This document shows positions 24,519-32,520 of a DNA stretch of 64,000 nt, piece after piece. Position numbers and translations under genes: made by a program. Numbering within the stretch: the first letter of the stretch is position 1; each line of letters starts with the position of its first letter. The stretch lies in contig CAVTTJ010000009.1 in the NCBI GenBank assembly GCA_963737575.1, positions 62,001 to 126,000 on the forward strand, in the 5' to 3' direction. A model generated the notes under the pieces. That model ran no database searches. It worked only from the letters and a program-made list of their open reading frames with translations, and was not told where the DNA came from. The DNA is from VRUE01 sp963737575 (lineage in GTDB: Bacteria; Actinomycetota; Thermoleophilia; Solirubrobacterales; 70-9).

Positions 24519-25461
24519 AGCCCTGCCGCCAGCTCGGGAACCGGAAATGCAGGCTGAGTTCGCGCTTGACCTTCGCGTTGGATGCTCCCCTCGCTTCGGT
24601 CATCATGGCTGTCGCCACCTCACCGGCGAGCAGCCGCCCGAGCCACCGTGGGACCCGCCTTGGTGACTTTGCACCGAGCGCGCTCGCCAGCGCCGGTAGC
24701 CACTCCCGGACCGGCGCAGGGTCGTCATCGACGATGTTGTAGATACCAGTCTCGCCGCGCTCGACCGCAACCGCGGTCGCCGCCGCGGCGTCCTCGATAT
24801 GGACGTACGACCAAACGCCGCCGCCGTCCCCGACGATCGGGAACCGGCGCTTGCGAATCGGCGCTGCGATCTGCGCATCCGGGGCCAGGCTGACGGACGT
24901 CCCCGGACCATAGAAGCCGCCATAGCGCAACGCGAGACCCTCGGCCCACTCGATCGTCGTCACCGCTCTCTCCAGATAGAGGATCGCTTCCAGCCCCGGC
25001 TGCATTGGCCCCGCAGGGTCGGGCTCGAGCGGGTCTGCCTCCGTCTGGACCAGCCCCCCGTTGCGGGCGAATCGGAAAGCCCCAAAGCTCTGGGCCACGA
25101 AACGCCGTACACCCACGGCGCGGCCAGCAGCCAAGAGGTGGTTCGTTGCCTCAGTGCGCAGCCGGTTGGTCATGATCGCCCCCCTGAAGCGCTCGGGGTG
25201 CCGCGCCTCACGGATGCTCATCTGGCCGGACAGGTCCGTGAGCTCATGCACGATCACCTCCGGCTCGGCGGAGGCCACCGCCTGGGCGACCGCGTTCGGG
25301 TCAAGGGCATCCGCCACCATCGGCCGCGCTCCCATGCCGCGAACCAGATCTTCCTTCTCCACGCTTCTGGTCATTCCGGCCACCTCGTGGCCACGCGCCA
25401 CGAGCTGCGGGACGAGCGTCCTGCCTAGAACGCCTGTCGCACCAGCAACGAAGACCTTCAT
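24499..25461 (-). CDS. NAD-dependent epimerase/dehydratase family protein
   Basis: 320 residues, atypical extended SDR. The N-terminal nucleotide motif is VAGATGVLGRTLVPQL (GxxGxxG), and the fold continues through VIVHELTDL, RRFVAQSFGAF and ALRYGGFYGPG. ATG 25461 has GAGGAG seven bases upstream. The canonical YxxxK is not clear: Ser-Phe-Gly and YGGFYGP are present, as in many NmrA/atypical members. A sugar-nucleotide or other NAD(P)-linked substrate is possible; it cannot be specified. Confidence 0.83.
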   Translation of the reverse strand: MKVFVAGATGVLGRTLVPQLVARGHEVAGMTRSVEKEDLVRGMGARPMVADALDPNAVAQAVASAEPEVIVHELTDLSGQMSIREARHPERFRGAIMTNRLRTEATNHLLAAGRAVGVRRFVAQSFGAFRFARNGGLVQTEADPLEPDPAGPMQPGLEAILYLERAVTTIEWAEGLALRYGGFYGPGTSVSLAPDAQIAAPIRKRRFPIVGDGGGVWSYVHIEDAAAATAVAVERGETGIYNIVDDDPAPVREWLPALASALGAKSPRRVPRWLGRLLAGEVATAMMTEARGASNAKVKRELSLHFRFPSWRQGFIEGLG

Positions 25462-25668
25462 GATCGCTCCTCTCGTCGCGTTTCACCTAGGACGAGATAC
25501 CGGCGCTCTGTTGTGACAGTGCCCAGGCGCGGACATCTGAAACCTCGGGCGCACGACCGAATGTGCCGCTGACACCGCAGCGCGATTGGCGACCTCTTCG
25601 TGGGCCCGCAAGCTTTGCTCAACTTCAACTTGGGCTTCAGCGAGACGACGCGGGACTGCCCGCCGCGA

Positions 25669-28290
25669 TCAGTGTCCCGCCGCCTGCCGCGCTCGCGGTG
25701 GAGCGAGCAGGGTCGCGGAGACGCCGCCCGAGACCGAGTCGCCGTTCGGGACGCTCGCCTGGATCGCGATTTTCGCCTTGACGCTGCGCAGCGCTTTCAG
25801 CTTGCGCAGGCCCTTGGCGGATAGCTTGCCGGCAATCGGGACGGTCGCTCCTGGCGCGATGGTGATCTTCGACGATCCGAGCTTCAGGCCCGCCTTCGCG
25901 GCTCGGGCATTTTCGCCGTTCCGCTTCATTCTTCTTCTTGGGCGGTGAACCTGTGACGGTCACCTGGGCCGTGCACGACAGGGCGCTCGCCGCAGGGCAT
26001 TCGATCGTCGAGGACCCGACTAAGAAGGCGCCGCTCTTCTTGACTCGCACCCTGCCCCCTCGGAGCCCGAGTGAGGGCCGCAGCCGTGCGCCGGGGCGCT
26101 CCTCGACGAGCGGCGGGCATTCGAGCCTCACGTCGAGATTCGTCACCGGCGGCGGGATCGTCTGCACCCCGGTTTCGACGAACCCCTGGCCCGAGTCGCC
26201 GGGGGCGTGACAGCCACTCTTTTCGACGCGTACCTTGTAGTAGCCGGCGATCACATCCCAGCCGAAGTGCCCGCCCGCTTCGGTTTTGTCGGGGTTGGCA
26301 CGGTTCATCGGAGACATCACCGCCGAGCCGTCGGGGACGGCGGTGAATGGGCCGGATTCGCTCTCCGATCGGTAAAGGGTGACGGTGACTCCGGCGAGCG
26401 GCGCCCCGTCCGTGGTGTGCACGAAGCCGCTCGGGTCGATGTAGATCGGAAAGTTCGTTTCTTCTTCTGGTTCGCCCGGCGGCTTGTCTTTGATCGACAC
26501 TTCGGCCGGGCCGTGGTTCGGATAGAGCGGTTCGATCGGGAAACGGAAATGCCCCGTCCCAGGTTCTTCGGGATCGGGTTCGACCGGTTCCGCGGGCGGA
26601 TAGGTGTGTTCTTCTTCATTCGGGAACCTGACCGTCACTTCGACTTCGTGGTCGATCCCGGTTTCGTATTCGATCACGAACGGTTCCTGCCAATGAACGA
26701 CCGGCGTGCCGTTGCCGGTGGCGCCGCGATAGCCCGAACCACCGAAGCCCACGTTGGGCGGAGGAGGCTGGGGGATCGCGAGGACGACGTTCTGGTTCGG
26801 GGTGTCGGCTTCGTCTGTGACGGTCGAGGCGCCGGACCGCGTCTTCGGCAGCGCTTCGGAGCTAGAGGGCGGGAAAGCGGTGATCGCGTAATCGCCTGAG
26901 ACCGGGACCTGAATCGTGTAGCGGCCATGCGTGCCGCTGGTCGTCGAGCGACAGGCGCCGCCGCCGACCGGGCAAGCCTGGACCGGCGCCCCAGGAAGCT
27001 CGTTCGGTTCTGATTCCGAGTTCTGGTAGATCGTGCCGCTGACGGTGCCGGCGATGTCGCTCGACGCCGAGTCCGATTCCCCGCTCGCCGCCGTCGCGGT
27101 CTCGGTGACCTTCAGGGCGTGCCCCACATCGGCCCCGGTCCCGTGTATTGGGCGTTCGTGGCGCCGCCGATCGCTTCGCAGGAGGTCCCGAGGCAGCGGT
27201 ACCACTGGCGCGCGACGCCGCTCCCGGCGTGTTCCCAGGTCCCCGCGGTCGCCGTGTAGGCGTGGCCGGGCTGGGGGTTCCCGGCCCCCGCCGAGATTTT
27301 CGGGGCGACGACGTTGATCGGGACTTCGATGGCGCCGCAGCCTTCGGGGAGGCTCGTCGCCGAGCGTCCTTCGACCGGCCAGGTGGTCGCGTCGTAGAAG
27401 CACATGTACTCGGTCTCGGTGACCGGCGCGAGCCAGCCGTCGGGCTGCGGCCGGTTGAGCGTGATGCCCGAGTTGTTCGACCCCGAGGAGGAATCGTAGT
27501 CCGAGACCAGCTGCGCCGGGCTGGTATTCGCCGGGTCGCGCAGCAGAAGGGCGCCGGCGTTGGTCGACGACGCGTTGATCGCGATCCAGCTGCCGTCCCA
27601 GTCCGTGCGGAAGCTGTCGTTGACGACGCTTTCAGTCTGCAGGCTGTGGTCGGCCTTCGGGAAGATCACCTGTCCGTATGTGCCGAGGCCGAGGCGAGGC
27701 ACGTAGGCGCGCATCCCCTGAGCCGGGTTGGAGGAGGTCTGGTTGGGCGCGAACGACCAGGTGCGTTCGATCCGGACCTCGTTGGCGCCGGCGCCCGATT
27801 CGAAAAACGTGTAGCGGGTGCGGACGGGGATCGAGGGATTGTCGCCCGAGCAGTTGCTGGGCGCTGAGGAGGTCACCTCCACGGTACGGGCGCTGATCAC
27901 CCGCCAGGAGCCCTTGTTGCAGGCCACGACCGGCCCCGGCCCATGGCTGTCTTCGTTGCCGTAGGACTCCCCCCAGAACTCGGTCGCGCTCCCGCAGGCC
28001 CCGTTGTTGGCAGCGAGGTCTCCTCCGAACGCTTCGCCTTCGTTGGGCCTCCACTTGGCGTCGTCCACGCAGTCGACGTCGCCGTTGGAGTCGCCGAAGT
28101 TCCATTCGATGTGCGGCGCGGTCGCTGTGTCTGAGCCCTCGGTCAGGGTTATCGAAGCGAAGGCGGGACCGCAGGCGATCGAGAGGCCGGCGACGAAGAG
28201 CAGCAGTGCGATGGCAAATAGCCAGCGTCTCGATGCTCCCCCTGTTGCAGATGTCGCCATCGCGTTCGCATAGATCAACTTCGGGCGCAT
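25669..28290 (-). pseudogene. Secreted repeat protein gene with two opposite frameshifts
   Basis: Read on the minus strand from ATG 28290: signal peptide (RWLFAIALLLFVAGLSIACGPAFA), a long beta-rich region, then WYRCLGTSCEAIGGATNAQYT, where the frame stops early. The expected continuation, GADVGHALKVTETATAASG, is in another frame and becomes readable if one G is added to the G4 run at 27133-27136. This second frame carries Ig/Cna-B-like modules (AGTVSGTIYQN; DGAPLAGVTVTLYRSESESG). Near 25928-25943 the frame must shift back by dropping one base, giving the final segment LGSSKITIAPGATVPIAGKL and stop at 25669. The restored product would be about 870 residues. Either homopolymer sequencing errors or a recently inactivated gene. 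Confidence 0.78.
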
Positions 28291-28637
28291 CGAGATTCTT
28301 CTGCCTCCCCGTTGGGTCGAGTTTGGCCGAGTGGCCCCCGAACTGCAGGGACCGTAGCCGGGTCAGCCCGCAGCGTCAATCTCGCGGTTGCCGCAATTCC
28401 TTACAGCCGGGCCTTGATCTCGCCCTGTCGCGCGGCGTGAATCCAGTGGGAGTGGGTGCTGCCTACAGAGGGGTCCATCGGAAACTCCCGGCACGCGGAC
28501 GTCCGCGTGCGGGGGGTCCGGAGTGCGTGCAGTATCCGTCGTTTCCGCCGCCACTCTGCTGACACCCGTGATGCTGCAAATGCGGCTTGAAAACCGCCAT
28601 CTTTCCGGCGGAAGGGCATCGGGATAGCATCAGCCGC
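28291..28637. other. Intergenic region between secreted gene and cyclase
   Basis: About 350 bases without a convincing ORF. It must hold the promoter of the leftward secreted gene and that of the rightward cyclase. The only strong structure is the palindrome listed at 28491-28510. A second small inverted repeat, CCGCC/GGCGG around 28590-28610, lies just before the cyclase start. Confidence 0.4.
28491..28510. promoter_or_regulatory. Perfect 20-bp palindrome, possible operator
   Basis: GCACGCGGAC followed directly by its reverse complement. After one mismatched pair, CCC and GGG extend the symmetry on both sides. No T-run follows, so a terminator is unlikely. The position between two divergent genes suits a dimeric repressor site. 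Confidence 0.4.
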
Positions 28638-29513
28638 ATGGAGGAGAGGTCGGTCGCCGAGCAGGAGAAGCTGACCCTGTGGCAGCGCACGGGGCTTCGC
28701 AAGCTGCGCAAGGACGCCGGGCGCAAGCGCGGCGAACCGCTTAGGCAGGAGGACTGGCAGGCCTATTACGACATGGAAGGAACCCGGACGATGCGGGCGA
28801 TCCGCTGGGTCTGGCGCACTCTGCCGAGCAGTCCCCGCTGCGGCCGATGCGGCGCACCATTCGCCGGGTTCGGCCGCTACGTTGCCAAACCGCTCGGCTA
28901 CACGCCCTCGCGCAAGAACCCGACTGTCTGCGCGTCCTGCGTCGAGACGTCACCCCCCGGCGGGGTCACCATGCAGACCGGAGTCCTCTTCGCCGACATC
29001 CGCGGCTTCACGGCCAAGAGTGCGCAGCTAGGCGACCCTGCCGAAGTGTCGCGCCTGCTTGCCCGTTTCTACGGCTGCGCAGAGGACGTTCTATTCCCCA
29101 AGGCGATTATCGACAAGCTGATCGGCGACGAGGTGATGGCGCTGTACCTTCCCGACGTGCTGCGGAACGTCGACCATGATGAGGTGCCGGCGCTGATGCT
29201 CGCCCACGGTCGGCACCTTCTCAAAATGGTCGGTTACGGGACCGCGGAGGGACCGTTCGCCGAGACCGGAATCGGGATGGATTTCGGCGAGGCTTTCGTC
29301 GGCAACATCGGTGAACGCGCCCTCTACGACTTCACCGCAGTCGGCGATGTGGTCAACACCGCCTCCCGCCTGCAGGCCCAGGCCGCGGGCGGTGAGATCG
29401 TCCTCTCCGAGCGCGTCGCGGCGGGCCTGCCGGAGCCGCCTGGCAGCCGCGAGGAACTCACCCTGAAGGGGAAGAGCGAGCCCCAGGTCGCCTACCGCGT
29501 TGCGGCTGCCTGA
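28638..29513 (+). CDS. Adenylate/guanylate cyclase with N-terminal zinc finger
   Basis: 291 residues from ATG 28638 (TTG 28587 would add 17 poor residues). A basic helical leader is followed by a four-Cys site, Cys68-x2-Cys71 (CGRCG) and Cys98-x2-Cys101 (CASC). A class III cyclase domain comes next: Asp120 in FADIRGFTAKS, Asp164 in IGDEVMALY, VGDVVNTASRLQ with Asn and Arg in the usual places, and LKGKSEPQVAYRV at the end. The Asp, Asn and Arg residues of an active cyclase all look present. The zinc site may bind DNA, protein or metal. No membrane segment is present, so it is cytoplasmic. Confidence 0.85.
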   Translation: MEERSVAEQEKLTLWQRTGLRKLRKDAGRKRGEPLRQEDWQAYYDMEGTRTMRAIRWVWRTLPSSPRCGRCGAPFAGFGRYVAKPLGYTPSRKNPTVCASCVETSPPGGVTMQTGVLFADIRGFTAKSAQLGDPAEVSRLLARFYGCAEDVLFPKAIIDKLIGDEVMALYLPDVLRNVDHDEVPALMLAHGRHLLKMVGYGTAEGPFAETGIGMDFGEAFVGNIGERALYDFTAVGDVVNTASRLQAQAAGGEIVLSERVAAGLPEPPGSREELTLKGKSEPQVAYRVAAA

Positions 29514-29663
29514 GGACCGGGTGGCACGCAGACGACAGCCGGGACGCTCGACGTCTGGGAGATCGAATCAAGCGGGAAGAGTTTGGACCGCTAGAGCCTA
29601 CCCGGGCCAGGCCCGTGTGCGTGCGTTACCTCCGATGTGACGGTTCGGGTCAGAGCCCGGTGC

Positions 29664-30632
29664 TCAGCAACCCCTCCCTCCAGAGGGCACCAGCCGCATA
29701 GCCGCACTCGGGCAGGCGGTGGGCAATCGCCGGCGAACTCGAACCACGGCGTCGTCGGCGACGGCGCCGGCGTTACCGGCACTCACCCTCGCCGTGTTGC
29801 GTATCGAGCGGGCCTTCGGCTTCCCGACGACGCTCGTGCTCATCTTCACCGTCCAGTGGTCTCCTGCCGGGAGCTGGGCACGCTCCCAACAGGCCTGCTT
29901 CCCCTTGAACTGGGCCCCGGGGACCGCCTCGAACTGGAGGCTTGCGGGCGGGGTATCGCAGAGGTGTACCGAGCGGGCTGTCCCCGGTCCACGGTTGACG
30001 ACGGTGATCGTGAAGTCGACTCTGCCGCCCGGCTTGACAGTGGTCTGCTTGGCGCTCTTGTGCACTTCCAAGCGGGCATTGCTCGGCTGTTTCTCGTGTT
30101 TCTGTTTGGGTTTTTTCGGTTTAGGCGCCGGCGGAGGTTGAGGTGGAGGCGGGATCACCGGGGGTACCAACGGCTGATCGGCCCTGATCACTGCTCGGTC
30201 AAGGTTGTTCGCGAACATCAGACCGCCCTCGAGGCCGTGCGAGGCCACCGCTGCGATGTTCGTGATTTCCTCTCCCGGCCGCAGGACCTTCACGGTTATT
30301 TCGCACGTCGCTGTGGCTTCGTTCGCCAGTTCTCCGACCACCCAGGTCCAGAGCGTCCCCGGGATCGGCGGGAGCGGAGGCTTCGGACTCGCACCGGGCC
30401 GAAGGACACCGCCACAGGTATCGGAGACGTATGCCACCTCGGGAGGAAGGACATCGGCCACAGCGGCGGCCCCGGCGTCGTCGGGTCCGAGGTTGGTCGC
30501 CGTCAGCGAGTAGGTGACAGGAATCCGGTCGTCCACCCCTAATCGCCGAGCCGAATCCAGGCGGAAGACAACGACTTCTCCCGGCAACTTATCGGTCGGA
30601 GGCCTCCGCGCCCTCTTCGAGCGCCGGTTCAT
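29664..30632 (-). CDS. DUF11-type repeat protein without signal peptide
   Basis: 322 residues if started at ATG 30632. Two DUF11-like modules are clear: IPVTYSLTATNLGPDDAGAA with DVLPPEVAYVSDTCGG, and GGRVDFTITVVNRGPGTA with LCDTPPASLQFEAVPGAQF. They are linked by a Pro-rich stretch (VIPPPPQPPPAPKPKKPKQK). Such proteins are normally exported, yet the N-terminus is hydrophilic (NRRSKRARRPPTDKLPG). The start overlaps the 3' end of the PsiE-like gene by 44 bases. The gene may have lost its export signal when the two genes were joined, or it starts elsewhere. The last 20 residues do not look like DUF11. Confidence 0.65.
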   Translation of the reverse strand: MNRRSKRARRPPTDKLPGEVVVFRLDSARRLGVDDRIPVTYSLTATNLGPDDAGAAAVADVLPPEVAYVSDTCGGVLRPGASPKPPLPPIPGTLWTWVVGELANEATATCEITVKVLRPGEEITNIAAVASHGLEGGLMFANNLDRAVIRADQPLVPPVIPPPPQPPPAPKPKKPKQKHEKQPSNARLEVHKSAKQTTVKPGGRVDFTITVVNRGPGTARSVHLCDTPPASLQFEAVPGAQFKGKQACWERAQLPAGDHWTVKMSTSVVGKPKARSIRNTARVSAGNAGAVADDAVVRVRRRLPTACPSAAMRLVPSGGRGC

Positions 30633-31089
30633 GTGCAGTGTCCCGGCGCAGGAGGAAGATCGCAGCACCGAAGGCCAGCGCCAGGACCGCGAGAACTCCA
30701 AGCTCAAGAAGCAGGTTCGTCAGCGGCCGTCCCGAGGTCTGCTCGACCTGTGCCGTGACGACGACGACACGTCGCACAACCGCGATCAGGCCGACCAGCA
30801 GAAACGGCTCGGCGAAAATCTCTCCCTCGTAGAGAACGATCCGCAGCGTGTGAAGAAGCTCTGCGACGATCAGCAGCAACAGGATGCGGTCGAGGATTAG
30901 CAGCCCGATCCGCACAGGGTCTTCGCCTGCGCTGATCCCGTTAATTACCCCTTCCACGGTGCCGACCACAATTGCCACGGCCGCTCCCACGAGCAGCACC
31001 CCCACGATGATGTAGACGACCTCCTGCACGACGTCGAGGCTCTGCATTACGAGCCTCGGACGCGCACCGGAAGGGAGCTTCAGCGACAT
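30589..31089 (-). CDS. PsiE-like (phosphate-starvation-inducible) membrane protein
   Basis: 166 residues with four membrane helices (VVYIIVGVLLVGAAVAIVVGT; ILDRILLLLIVAELLHTL; FLLVGLIAVVRRVVVV; LLELGVLAVLALAFGAAIFLL). The LLIVAELLHTLR and FLLVGLIAVVRRVVV segments match the PsiE family. The function is not established in the family. It lies just outside the left end of the mobile element, so it is chromosomal. Upstream of the start there is no strong ribosome site. Confidence 0.75.
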   Translation of the reverse strand: MSLKLPSGARPRLVMQSLDVVQEVVYIIVGVLLVGAAVAIVVGTVEGVINGISAGEDPVRIGLLILDRILLLLIVAELLHTLRIVLYEGEIFAEPFLLVGLIAVVRRVVVVTAQVEQTSGRPLTNLLLELGVLAVLALAFGAAIFLLRRDTAHEPALEEGAEASDR

Positions 31090-31268
31090 TCGTCTCTGCG
31101 GGCGATCGAACTAGACCTGCCACATTGTGCCCGAGGCGCACAACCGCGGAAGGGCAGCGATCCGTCAGGGGTCGCTCGATCCTACACGCGGCTGAGACAG
31201 GCTCTGCAATCTCAGGATTCTTGAACTGCTTGTCGAACAGGCCAAGCCACGGCGAAGCGCCCAGCGAT

Positions 31269-31310
31269 GCCGGAGGAGGGACTCGAACCCCCGACACGCG
31301 GATTATGATC
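31269..31310 (-). repeat. Left attachment site (tRNA-Met 3' fragment)
   Basis: 42-bp copy of the tRNA-Met 3' part: anticodon-loop edge, 3' anticodon strand, T arm and acceptor 3' strand with discriminator base. The match is exact and ends where the tRNA anticodon 5' strand would begin. It is not a functional tRNA. Confidence 0.88.
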
Positions 31311-31356
31311 GTTAATCGGGCGTCTCGTTTGATCCGCTGAAATCGCGGAATCGGCT

Positions 31357-32454
31357 CTACGAGACGGTTTCCGCGAGGGGCCGATCCGGTGCGATCCCCT
31401 CTGATCCCGTGGCGTGTGTTGCCACTTTGTTGCCACCCCCCGCGGCCAGCGCGGCGCCTAGATCGAGCGGCCCTCCGACACCCTCGTCCAACAGGTGGAC
31501 GTAGACAGAAAGGGTGAACGCCGGGGAATGGTGGCCGAGAATCCGTTGCACCTGCACCGCGTTTCGACCGGAGTCGAAAAGCAAGCTCGCGCAGGTATGG
31601 CGGAACGTGTGGAATCCGATCCACGGAACCCCGGCCTCGCCCGCTGCCGGTGCCATGACCCGGCGTCGAACGTTTTCTTGGCGAAGCGGCGCGCCATTGC
31701 GGGCCGGGAAAACTAGATCGGCGTCGGCGGAGAACTTCGACCGGCGTCGATGCTCACGCAGGGCGCGGGCGAGGGCCATGTCGATCGGGATCGTCCGGAC
31801 GCCGTACTTGCTCTTAGGCGGCTTGAACGTGTCGCGGACGTAGGCGTGTCGGACCCGGAGCGAGGTTTCCGATCCGTCGAGCTTCAGATCGCCCCATTTC
31901 AGGCCCGCCGCCTCCGACCACCTGATCCCGGTCGCGGCAAGCGTCTGGAACAGGGGCCTCCACTTCGCGGGGACGATCCGGAGGACCATCGCAAGCTCGT
32001 CGCGGCTCAGAGATTCGCTGTCACCATCGACCGCGACTGGATCGCGGTACGGAATTGCATGCGTAACAGACGGCTCACCGACTAGGCGAGCTGCCAAAGC
32101 GGCAACGCGCTTAGGGGTCGCCACGACAACTAAACCTCGAAGTCCCCGGCCCCGCCCAATACCTTCCGCAATTACCTCTTCCGCGCCGAGGATGTCATGG
32201 ACCCGCCCGGAGGTTCTCATCAGCGATGCAAAGAATCCCGCAGCAGCCAGACATAGACCCCCAAACACAACGAATATGCCTCCGCCCAGATCACTATGTG
32301 AGGGACTTACAAAGAGAAACACAGCAACGCCTCCAAATGTGAGCGCCGCGAGGCTGCACGCTACAACGAGGGTCGACGGGGCCATCACTCCGTGATCATC
32401 GACTAGCTTTTCTCGGACGCGTATTGCGAGAGCGGGTTTTGAAGAATTGTTCAT
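31357..32454 (-). CDS. Tyrosine recombinase with N-terminal membrane/PH-like segment
   Basis: 365 residues from ATG 32454 (AAGG six bases upstream; earlier ATGs at 32469 and 32490 are possible). The catalytic part, about residues 150-325, is complete: Arg178 (ATGIRWSEAAGL), Lys214/216, His282 and Arg285 (HTFRH), His308/309 (LGHHS) and Tyr318 (SVYVHLL). The SAM-like core-binding domain is missing. Instead there are two membrane helices (about 24-50 and 56-80) and a segment (86-145: EEVIAEG....GLVVVATPKR......IPYRDP) that resembles half of a bacterial PH domain. DNA for this segment is less GC-rich. It seems to be a chimera at about residue 147. It is adjacent to the left att site and points towards it. 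Confidence 0.83.
   Translation of the reverse strand: MNNSSKPALAIRVREKLVDDHGVMAPSTLVVACSLAALTFGGVAVFLFVSPSHSDLGGGIFVVFGGLCLAAAGFFASLMRTSGRVHDILGAEEVIAEGIGRGRGLRGLVVVATPKRVAALAARLVGEPSVTHAIPYRDPVAVDGDSESLSRDELAMVLRIVPAKWRPLFQTLAATGIRWSEAAGLKWGDLKLDGSETSLRVRHAYVRDTFKPPKSKYGVRTIPIDMALARALREHRRRSKFSADADLVFPARNGAPLRQENVRRRVMAPAAGEAGVPWIGFHTFRHTCASLLFDSGRNAVQVQRILGHHSPAFTLSVYVHLLDEGVGGPLDLGAALAAGGGNKVATHATGSEGIAPDRPLAETVS
31418..31438. repeat. Left TTGCCAC direct-repeat pair
   Basis: Two TTGCCAC heptamers 11 bases apart, inside the 3' end of the integrase gene (coding for GNKVAT on the minus strand). The same 21 bases occur at 37195-37215 at the other end of the element. Possible integrase arm-binding sites. 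Confidence 0.5.
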
Positions 32455-32520
32455 CAGTAACCTTGTCATCGGTGGCACCGGGGCTTTCATTAGCTTCGGG
32501 TGAAACGTCTGGGGCGGCGA

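Noticed and set aside
29640..29705. SAM-riboswitch-like stretch on the + strand (GCAACC...GGCACC with stems)
   Set aside because: Only partial resemblance, no downstream gene on that strand, and it overlaps the 3' end of the leftward DUF11-type gene.
31125..31340. Rightward ORF ending in GGGTRTPD-like residues across the left att site
   Set aside because: The residues come from translating tRNA-Met sequence antisense (a well-known artefact); no start or family supports it.
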